5,475 bases of DNA. Source: an uncultured Hyphomicrobiales bacterium (GTDB lineage Bacteria; Pseudomonadota; Alphaproteobacteria; Rhizobiales; CAJQND01). The notes below the pieces were generated by a model. The model ran no database searches. It was not told the origin of the DNA and worked only from the letters and a program-made list of their open reading frames with translations. The first letter of the stretch is position 1. Each line of letters opens with the position of its first letter. Shown here piece after piece: positions 1 through 4,806 of the stretch. The translations under genes and the position numbers were made by a program. Where the stretch lies: positions 1 through 5,475 of the forward strand of contig CAJQND010000225.1 in NCBI GenBank assembly GCA_905479595.1, written 5' to 3'.

Positions 1-175
1 GGAAGCCGGGCATGGTCCGGCCGCGTCCTGTTAGTCTCCTGGACCGTATTCCCAAGAGCCATTTCAGATCGCCACCCTTCCCTCAACACGTAACCACGGA
101 CGTCTCGTGCTTCCAGATGAGGGAAAGTGTTAGGGACTATAGGGGAGGTTTTTGGGGCGGGGATAAGTTTTTCGA
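1..175. mobile_element. Probable end of an insertion element (partial)
   Basis: Methyltransferase homology on the minus strand stops abruptly near position 175, and everything to the left is unrelated to that gene, as expected for an insertion or rearrangement junction. The segment carries no convincing protein. It contains two stem-loops: 12-20 with 39-47 (nine pairs counting two G-U), and 78-85 with 118-125 (eight perfect pairs, TTCCCTCA/TGAGGGAA) enclosing a smaller CACG/CGTG stem at 87-90 and 106-109. A run of G-tracts follows at 133-162. No terminal inverted repeat or target duplication can be checked because the other end is outside the window. A structured non-coding end without obvious inverted repeats would fit an IS110-type element, but no transposase is visible and that family assignment is inference. 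A non-transposon rearrangement is the main alternative. Confidence 0.4.
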
Positions 176-177
176 AC

Positions 178-418
178 TGCATATTGAGCAATTGTGTCAA
201 TCGATTTGCGACATCAATATATTCATCGCTTAAATCTGTTCCGGTCACGCGGAGGTCTGTTTTATATGACAAACGGCGAGTGCATCCACCAATGCCGCAG
301 CCTACATCCAAGATGTGCTGGTCTGATGTAAAATTGGAAAACCTGATCAGCTCTTTGGTCGCGGTCTCGCCTCAAAATGAAATTCATCCACGGGCTGAAG
401 ATCTTTCAGCGTATCCAT
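178..418 (-). pseudogene. Truncated, frameshifted SAM-dependent methyltransferase
   Basis: This is the 5' remnant of a class I SAM-dependent methyltransferase of the UbiE/methyltransferase-11 type. An ATG at 418 follows an AGGGA ribosome binding site (426-430, 7 bases upstream) and opens with MDTLKDLQPVDEFH. The expected continuation (GETATKELI) is in another frame: five bases (372-376) separate the last residue in the first frame from the first in the next, where six would keep phase, so one base appears lost. The second frame has the motif I cofactor loop HILDVGCGIGG (about 282-315) and the acidic motif VTGTDLSDEYIDVANRLT. Homology ends after LLNMQ near 178, so most of the catalytic domain is missing; relatives are roughly 250 to 280 residues. 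The native substrate cannot be told. The gene is certainly non-functional if the sequence is correct. Confidence 0.75.
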
Positions 419-630
419 CGATAAATCCCTACCAAGCCTGTTAGGTGCATCAATTATTTTATCTAGAAAGGTCGTTGGTCCAGATTAACTAAATTTTCCC
501 CTACAAATGTCTAATTTGAACCACTAACCGTTTTGCTTTCGTCAATTATATAGAAAAAGGCACCATTAAATACCAAACAGTTCTGAGTTCGCGCCCTGAA
601 CGTTCCCGTCAGCACAAGGAATAACCACGC
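419..630. other. Intergenic region between porin and methyltransferase remnant
   Basis: This stretch of about 210 bases is A+T-rich and holds no gene in any frame. It separates the porin stop codon from the start of the methyltransferase remnant, both on the minus strand, so it should contain the porin terminator and the old methyltransferase promoter. The only terminator-like structure is poor: GGCGC (595-591, minus strand) can pair with GTGCC (563-559), followed by TTTTT (558-554), but the loop is 27 bases long. The only strong -35-like hexamer (TTGACG, 545-540 minus strand) has no good -10 partner. The ribosome binding site of the methyltransferase remnant lies at 426-430. Confidence 0.5.
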
Positions 631-1743
631 TCAGAAACGCCAGCGTGCGCCAAGCTGGATCGCATTGGAATTTTGATACTCGGTTGGGCTTCTGTCTTCA
701 TAAGTAAAAGCGCGGTATCCAAGATAAGCCTCAAGATCAGCACTATCGAGATTCTGAATGACACCGATCCCCCACATAGACGACCTTGATCCAGTAGTGA
801 GGTAATCTTTTCCCAAGAACCCCTCAGCAACAAATTTAGTCTCGCCATAAGGCAGTAGGTCGGCGTTCCATCCGCCTTTCAGATACACGTACTCCTCACC
901 TGTATCTGCATTCATACCTAATGCTACCGTCCCGTTCAGGCCATTGCGCGTGTCCAGGACCGAAAGCGAGCCAGCGATAGTTTGTTCGGTATTTGTGTTG
1001 TCGCGGGCAAATGCGCTGCCAATGGCCGCGGTGACCTTGATCGCATCAAACGTCTGATTGTAACGAAGAGCAATGTCATAATAGTCTGTGTCATCCCCGG
1101 TTTTCAGTACCTCTTTGCCATAGGCCAAGGCCAGAGATAATCCTGAAAATTCGGGCGTGTCATACCGCACTCGCATACGCCGCGCACCGTCAAGATTGTC
1201 GAAAGTGTCACCAATAGTAACGCTCGACAGAGCACCTTCTGCTGTTCGAATGATGTAGTCCCCGTTTGCCTCCGGTATGTTCGATTTGGCCACGACTACT
1301 GTTCCGCCCAGATCGGTTTCTGCGGCTCCGTCAAGCGGCATGCTGCCCTGGCCCAATCTGATTGTTCCGATCCGGCTCTTATAGATCACTTGGACCTGAC
1401 GCAGATCACGCCGACTCCAGTCAAAAAATTCGGGTGTGTGTATCTGGCTTGTGGAGGAGGAAGGCCGAAACCCCATCCCGGTTTCAAACTGGAATGACAG
1501 ACCATCGTCACTTTCGATTGGTTGGATGTAAAAACCGATGCGGCTGTTTGAGTTGGTAATATCAACCAAGTTGGTAGTGCGAAGTTGACCGTCGTCGAAG
1601 CTCTGCAAGGCAAAGTGAAACTGTCCGTATGGCGCAAAAACATTGTTTCTGCCGATCGGATAATCGGGAACCTCCGCAAAAGCCGCAGAGGCAATCCCTG
1701 CAACTGAAAACACCGGGCAAATAAAGGCACGAAGAAAGTTCAA
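631..1743 (-). CDS. Outer-membrane porin (16-strand-type beta-barrel)
   Basis: The product is a Gram-negative porin-type beta-barrel of about 370 residues that would sit in the outer membrane and pass small solutes; its substrate cannot be told. The chosen TTG start at 1743 gives a clean Sec signal peptide, MNFLRAFICPVF followed by a hydrophobic stretch ending SAAFA, with cleavage before EVPDYP (about residue 23). The mature part shows alternating amphipathic strands, typical phrases such as SNSRIGF, RRDLRQVQVIYKSRIGTIRLGQG and GARRMRVRYDTPEFSGLSL, and ends in WRF, the terminal Phe being the usual signal for barrel assembly. The start is uncertain: a weak GTGGA (1750-1754) lies 6 bases before TTG, while an in-frame ATG at 1779 lacks any ribosome binding site and gives a longer signal peptide. 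The frame stays open to 1866, but those residues do not resemble a porin. It is separated from the zinc operon by decayed DNA, so a role in zinc uptake is not shown. Confidence 0.85.
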   Translation of the reverse strand: MNFLRAFICPVFSVAGIASAAFAEVPDYPIGRNNVFAPYGQFHFALQSFDDGQLRTTNLVDITNSNSRIGFYIQPIESDDGLSFQFETGMGFRPSSSTSQIHTPEFFDWSRRDLRQVQVIYKSRIGTIRLGQGSMPLDGAAETDLGGTVVVAKSNIPEANGDYIIRTAEGALSSVTIGDTFDNLDGARRMRVRYDTPEFSGLSLALAYGKEVLKTGDDTDYYDIALRYNQTFDAIKVTAAIGSAFARDNTNTEQTIAGSLSVLDTRNGLNGTVALGMNADTGEEYVYLKGGWNADLLPYGETKFVAEGFLGKDYLTTGSRSSMWGIGVIQNLDSADLEAYLGYRAFTYEDRSPTEYQNSNAIQLGARWRF

Positions 1744-1812
1744 TGAAATTCCACTATTTATAAGATGAGCTACGCCCATGTGGTGGTCTAGTTTGAATGT
1801 TAATGAATGACC

Positions 1813-1823
1813 GACCTTTGGTC
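1813..1823. promoter_or_regulatory. Short palindrome at the predicted porin transcription start
   Basis: GACC-TTT-GGTC is a perfect 4-base inverted repeat with a 3-base centre. It lies just downstream of the putative -10 element and overlaps the predicted transcription start, the usual place of a repressor operator. It is short enough to occur by chance, and no known regulator is recognised from it. Confidence 0.2.
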
Positions 1824-1827
1824 TATT

Positions 1828-1855
1828 ATTATGATCAGGGCAGTTGATGACCCAA
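1828..1855 (-). promoter_or_regulatory. Possible sigma70-type promoter of the porin gene
   Basis: Read on the minus strand, TTGGGT (1855-1850) and CATAAT (1833-1828) are separated by 16 bases. The -10 matches consensus at five of six positions and the -35 at three of six (TTG). Transcription would begin near 1821, leaving a leader of about 40 bases to the ATG at 1779 or about 80 bases to the TTG at 1743. The call rests on hexamer match alone. Confidence 0.35.
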
Positions 1856-1937
1856 GGCGGACTCATTTACTAAAGCGCGGGTGTCACTCTGCAACTGCAT
1901 CATGGTATGGACACCTCGTTTCGTCATGGTCAACTCG

Positions 1938-1944
1938 AAGGAGG
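1938..1944 (+). promoter_or_regulatory. Orphan Shine-Dalgarno sequence of the cupin remnant
   Basis: AAGGAGG is a near-perfect ribosome binding site. Seven bases later (1952-1954) the cupin reading frame has GAG where an ATG or GTG would be expected. The site therefore marks the original start of the cupin gene and shows that the start codon has been lost. Confidence 0.5.
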
Positions 1945-1951
1945 CCGCACA

Positions 1952-2086
1952 GAGAAGTGCCTGCGCATCTATGCCACGCAAGATGAGAAATCGCATTTCG
2001 ATGAGGTCGAAATACCGACAGAAAAAGTGTCGGTTCACTCCGAGGCGACACCGTTCCATGTTACCTCCAGTTATCCGGCATCGCGC
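1952..2086 (+). pseudogene. 5' fragment of a cupin-domain protein gene
   Basis: The frame reads EKCLRIYATQDEKSHFDEVE and continues to PFHVTSSYPASR. This matches the N-terminal pattern of small bacterial cupin proteins as I recall it: (L/V)RIYA, then SHFdeVeIP, a Pro-rich linker, and YPASR just before the metal-binding barrel begins. Such proteins are usually about 110 to 130 residues; only about 45 remain. The metal-binding His/Glu motifs of the cupin fold would lie beyond the break, so the fragment cannot work. The strong AAGGAGG at 1938-1944 stands 7 bases before codon GAG at 1952-1954, where the start codon should be. The frame runs on to 2287 without a stop, but that extension is unrelated to cupins and antisense to the DUF3299 gene at its end. 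The family call comes from motif memory, not a search. Confidence 0.55.
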
Positions 2087-2244
2087 GGGCGCGGCGAATT
2101 TGGTCCTTCACTCAGCGCTACTGAGATCTGCTTAGGGCCCACTTCTACAAAAGCAGCCATGTCGCTGGCTGGCTGGCGTTCCATGGGCTTTATCTGCAAT
2201 CGTCTTCAAAGCAGCCCTTGTGTTCGAGTTAGGGACGCTTGGGA
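2087..2244. repeat. Hairpin-rich intergenic segment, possible dispersed repeat
   Basis: Between the broken end of the cupin fragment and the stop codon of the DUF3299 gene there is no gene. The segment is dense in symmetry. CTCAG-cgcta-CTGAG (2111-2125) is a perfect hairpin. AAAGC-AG-CCAT (2150-2160) can pair with ATGG-GCTTT (2183-2191), with AG bulged. The 9-mer AAAGCAGCC at 2150-2158 recurs at 2208-2216, so GGGCTTT (2185-2191) can pair with either copy. A CTGG triplet repeat sits in the loop at about 2165-2175. No T-run follows the hairpins, so a standard terminator is unlikely. The structure resembles REP- or MITE-like intergenic repeats found in many Rhodobacterales genomes, but copy number cannot be seen here. 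Confidence 0.35.
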
Positions 2245-2805
2245 CTATTCATCATATGGCTCAAGTTTGGCACCAGAGACGGTATAGCCAACGTTTGCAA
2301 CAAGCGTTGACACTGGCGTCGCCTTTAGCCGGCCGATCAACCAAACCGGGTCATAAAGGGCCTCGGCGTTCATACCAGTTGCATCCTCAACATAGACGAT
2401 CTGGTTAGCGCCCGGAGGCGGCACATGCATGCATGCACCGAGATAGGGAACGAATAGGAAATCAGTTACTTTGTCACCATCAAATGAAAGAGGTGTGACA
2501 TATCCGGCAATCTTTACCTCTTTTCCATCAAGGCTCATTGCCAGGGTATCGCCATTCTGGGGCTGCATTTGGCGCATGAATTCCATATTGTCGACGTAGG
2601 CGTCCAAGGCACTTTGAGAGCCGTCGAAATCTGAAAGTTTGGGCATGCCCTTCGGTTTGGTGAATTTGCCAAAGTCTATGGTTGGGGCATTGTTACCGGT
2701 GGGAGCCAGATCTTGCCAAGTAATGACTTGGGGGGCTGCACTTGCAGAAAATGTTGCCAAGATGAAAAGTAAAATGGCGCTTGCTACTAGTGTAAGTCGT
2801 TTCAT
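2245..2805 (-). CDS. Secreted DUF3299 protein of the zinc operon
   Basis: A DUF3299-family protein of 186 residues, exported by Sec. MKRLTLVASAILLFILATFS begins a signal peptide with cleavage around residue 23 (ASA-AP); there is no lipobox Cys, so it should be soluble in the periplasm. The domain core lies at about 95-140, with GYVTPL, then TDFLFVPY and the hallmark GACMHVPPPGANQIVYV. Cys125 and His127 in this motif are candidate metal ligands, which is inference. The last gene of the operon, it starts just after the permease stop. The AAAAGGA ribosome binding site (2817-2823) overlaps that stop; it lies 11 bases before the chosen ATG and only 5 before an in-frame GTG at 2811 that would add two residues. 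DUF3299 genes are known beside FtsX/LolD-type transporters and DUF2796 proteins in zinc-responsive loci (P. aeruginosa PA4063-PA4066). The biochemical function is unknown. Confidence 0.88.
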   Translation of the reverse strand: MKRLTLVASAILLFILATFSASAAPQVITWQDLAPTGNNAPTIDFGKFTKPKGMPKLSDFDGSQSALDAYVDNMEFMRQMQPQNGDTLAMSLDGKEVKIAGYVTPLSFDGDKVTDFLFVPYLGACMHVPPPGANQIVYVEDATGMNAEALYDPVWLIGRLKATPVSTLVANVGYTVSGAKLEPYDE

Positions 2806-2816
2806 TTCCACTCAAG

Positions 2817-2823
2817 TCCTTTT
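2817..2823 (-). promoter_or_regulatory. Ribosome binding site deciding the DUF3299 start
   Basis: AAAAGGA overlaps the stop codon of the permease gene (TAA at 2824-2822). Because AAGGA is the 5' half of the Shine-Dalgarno consensus, the 11-base spacing to the ATG at 2805 fits better than the 5-base spacing to the GTG at 2811. The overlap suggests translational coupling to the permease. Confidence 0.45.
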
Positions 2824-4087
2824 AAGTTTGAATCGTGAGGCCGTCAGAGAGAGTTACTTTATACGCACGCAATGCAGGAACAATTGAGGCAACGACACCG
2901 CCAATAAATATTCCCACCATCAACTTGGCTTCTGAGGATGTAATCAAGGTAAGGTCGAGAGCCAAGCCCGTCCATTCCTCAATCATTGCCCGTCCGAAAT
3001 ATAGAATAATGAAATTGGCAAAAACGCCAATACAAATTCCTGCGAGCACGAGTACTACCGCTTCTGAAAGTAACAGGCTGAAAATGTTGATTGGGCTGGC
3101 ACCAACGGATCGCAAAATTGCCATTTCACGACGCCTTTCATTCAGCGAACCCAACACTGAGATTATCATGCCAAGAAAGGCGGTGAAAACCACCATGGTT
3201 GAAATGGCCAGTAGCGCCAATTCAACACTGCCCAATATTTTCCAAAGTTGAGCAAATGCGACGCCCGGCAAGATGGCGCTGATTGCTTCCTGTTTGTATG
3301 TGTTGACCCACCTTTGAAGTGAAAAAGTCATCATACGGGACTTCAATCCGACATAAAGTGCGGTCGCGGATTTGGGGTTGAGGTCGAGCTGCTGAACCTG
3401 TTCGGCAGAACGAACATTATCACCCCTGGGCGCTGATCCTTTTTCCCAACCTATATGAATTGCCTCAATGGCTTGCATCTTTAAATGTACGGTTCGGTCT
3501 ACGGGTGTTCCGGTCTGCTTGAGAATACCGCCGACACGAAATGGCTTATCCTTATGATCCTCGCCAAAACTCACCCTCCCGGTACCATGGGCAACAACAA
3601 TCTCGGAGCCGACTTTATAGCCCAATTCGTTTGCGACGGTTGAACCGACAACAGCTTCATACAGGTTGTTAAAGGGTTCACCAGACGCAAATTCAAGCGG
3701 GCGGTTGCGCCGATAGCGGTAGTGTTCAAAGTATTCTCGCGAGGTCCCCATCACTCTAAATCCGCGGTGACTATCCCCTAAGGAGATGGGCACCACCCAT
3801 TTTACTTCGGGGCGAGATTTTATATCTTCCACCGTTTTCCATGTGATATTTGCTGTCGCATCGCCAATCCTGAATACCGAATAAAGGAGCAGTTGAACAT
3901 CACCGGCTCTTGCTCCCACGATCAAATCGGTTCCGGCAATGGTATTGAGAAAACTGGACTTCGTTCCCGCTCGAATTTTTTCAACCCCCAACAGCATGAC
4001 AACGGATAGCGTGATGGAAAGCACCGTCAAGATTGCGGTGACCCACCTATTTCGCAAACTACGTAATGCCAGCCGTAGAACAATCAT
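2822..4087 (-). CDS. FtsX/MacB-type ABC transporter permease
   Basis: An inner-membrane permease of 421 residues with FtsX/LolC/MacB-like topology. Membrane segments are visible at about 15-36, 287-313, 336-364 and 388-407. The first and second are separated by a periplasmic domain of about 250 residues (38-285), which carries the family-typical phrases FRVGGILKQTGTPVDRTVH (183-201) and IEAIHIGW. The cytoplasmic coupling segment NERRREMAILRSVGAS (316-331) before the third membrane segment is the FtsX-domain hallmark that contacts the ATPase. The ATG at 4087 overlaps the ATPase stop by four bases (ATGA), so the two are almost certainly co-translated and form one complex, presumably as a dimer of each. 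Transporters of this class often transmit force to periplasmic partners rather than carrying solute across the membrane. Its partners here would be the secreted DUF2796 and DUF3299 proteins. Zinc involvement is inferred from neighbours. Confidence 0.9.
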   Translation of the reverse strand: MIVLRLALRSLRNRWVTAILTVLSITLSVVMLLGVEKIRAGTKSSFLNTIAGTDLIVGARAGDVQLLLYSVFRIGDATANITWKTVEDIKSRPEVKWVVPISLGDSHRGFRVMGTSREYFEHYRYRRNRPLEFASGEPFNNLYEAVVGSTVANELGYKVGSEIVVAHGTGRVSFGEDHKDKPFRVGGILKQTGTPVDRTVHLKMQAIEAIHIGWEKGSAPRGDNVRSAEQVQQLDLNPKSATALYVGLKSRMMTFSLQRWVNTYKQEAISAILPGVAFAQLWKILGSVELALLAISTMVVFTAFLGMIISVLGSLNERRREMAILRSVGASPINIFSLLLSEAVVLVLAGICIGVFANFIILYFGRAMIEEWTGLALDLTLITSSEAKLMVGIFIGGVVASIVPALRAYKVTLSDGLTIQT

Positions 4088-4806
4088 GATCCAGCTACCT
4101 GGTTTTTACTGAGGTCGCAAATGTCTCTGAGGTCCAAAACACGATCAAATTGTTTTGCAACTGTAAGATCATGGGTAACCATCAGTAGCGTTGCGTCATT
4201 GGCCTTTTGTTGCGAAAACAACGTTTCGAGAAACTCCGCTTGCCTGTCTTGATCGAGAGCCGAGGTTGGTTCGTCGGCAATGATGAGGGGCGGTTCTCCC
4301 ACAAAGGCGCGGGCAGCGGCGACCCTTTGCTGTTGTCCCACTGACAATTGCGAAGCCTTTTGGTGTCTCATTTCTGCCTCACCTAAGCCAAGAAAAGTGA
4401 GTAACTTTTCTGCCTTGGACTGCTTATTTGATATGCTCAAATGGCGATGTTTTGAGAATTCCAACGCCAAAACGACGTTATCCAAAACGGATAGGTAGGG
4501 TAGCAGGTTGAATTGTTGAAAAATAACGCCAATCGTGTTCGCTCTAAACCTGTCCCTCTCCCTGCCCGACATTTTTTCAAGGTGGTGGCCCAATACACAA
4601 ACACTGCCGTCCAAAGGCGAGAGGACACCACATATCAATCCCAGCAGAGTTGATTTCCCCGAACCTGACGGCCCCACCAACGCAACCCGTTCACCCTTTT
4701 CAATTTTGAACGAACTTATCTTTAGAGAAAAGGAGCGGGTGTTGTTGGAAAATTGGAATGAAAGATCAGCGATAGAAATCGCTGGGACAGCATCGGCCAT
4801 CGGCAT
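4084..4806 (-). CDS. ABC transporter ATPase, LolD/MacB type, of the zinc operon
   Basis: A cytoplasmic ATP-binding subunit of 240 residues with every catalytic element in place: Walker A GPSGSGKST (45-53), Q-loop at FQQFN (96-100), signature LSVGQQQRVA (154-163), Walker B LIIADEP (174-180) with catalytic Glu179, D-loop SALD (182-185), and switch His212 in THD. The signature has Val in place of the usual first Gly (LSVGQ for LSGGQ), a form seen in DevA-like and related LolD/MacB-family ATPases rather than a defect. It should power the FtsX-type permease encoded next, with which it overlaps by four bases. The ATG at 4806 directly follows the stop of the upstream DUF2796 gene. AGGTGA (4811-4816) lies 4 bases before this ATG and 10 before a second in-frame ATG at 4800; as the 3' half of the consensus it supports the first. 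Confidence 0.93.
   Translation of the reverse strand: MPMADAVPAISIADLSFQFSNNTRSFSLKISSFKIEKGERVALVGPSGSGKSTLLGLICGVLSPLDGSVCVLGHHLEKMSGRERDRFRANTIGVIFQQFNLLPYLSVLDNVVLALEFSKHRHLSISNKQSKAEKLLTFLGLGEAEMRHQKASQLSVGQQQRVAAARAFVGEPPLIIADEPTSALDQDRQAEFLETLFSQQKANDATLLMVTHDLTVAKQFDRVLDLRDICDLSKNQVAGS

Larger units (their letters stand above)
1744..1951. other. Divergent intergenic region, porin / cupin remnant
   Basis: This stretch should hold the promoters of the leftward porin and of the former rightward cupin gene. Visible structure includes a possible minus-strand promoter (1828-1855), the palindrome GACC-TTT-GGTC (1813-1823), a TGAATG direct repeat at 1794-1799 and 1804-1809 with a 10-base period, and the inverted repeat GGTGTC (1880-1885) / GACACC (1910-1915). 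No protein-coding gene is supported here beyond the possible upstream extension of the porin. Confidence 0.5.

Noticed and set aside
12..233. Plus-strand open frame of 73 codons across the left segment
   Set aside because: It runs across the junction into antisense methyltransferase sequence, lacks a ribosome binding site, and resembles no family.
127..444. Plus-strand open frame of 105 codons
   Set aside because: It is antisense to the methyltransferase remnant, which has clear motif I and II residues; the plus-strand translation has no recognisable features and crosses the junction.
514..545. Possible promoter for the methyltransferase remnant beginning with TTGACG (minus strand)
   Set aside because: No hexamer resembling TATAAT occurs at 16 to 20 bases spacing.
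554..595. Possible rho-independent terminator for the porin gene (minus strand, GGCGC with GTGCC, then TTTTT)
   Set aside because: The stem is only five pairs including a G-U, and the loop is 27 bases, so it is not stable enough to call a terminator.
1744..1960. A Zur operator upstream of the porin
   Set aside because: I looked for a long A+T-rich palindrome of the ATGTTATA-type on both strands. Only GAATGTTAATGAATG is A+T-rich, and it is a direct repeat, not a palindrome.
1907..2287. Full-length 126-codon plus-strand gene
   Set aside because: Only 1952-2086 resembles a protein family. The ATG at 1907 lies before the ribosome binding site that belongs to the cupin remnant, and the 3' part runs antisense into the DUF3299 gene.
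4330..4350. Degenerate ABC signature (LSVGQ) as evidence of an inactive ATPase
   Set aside because: LSVGQQQRVA occurs in active members of related LolD/DevA-like families, and all other catalytic motifs are intact.
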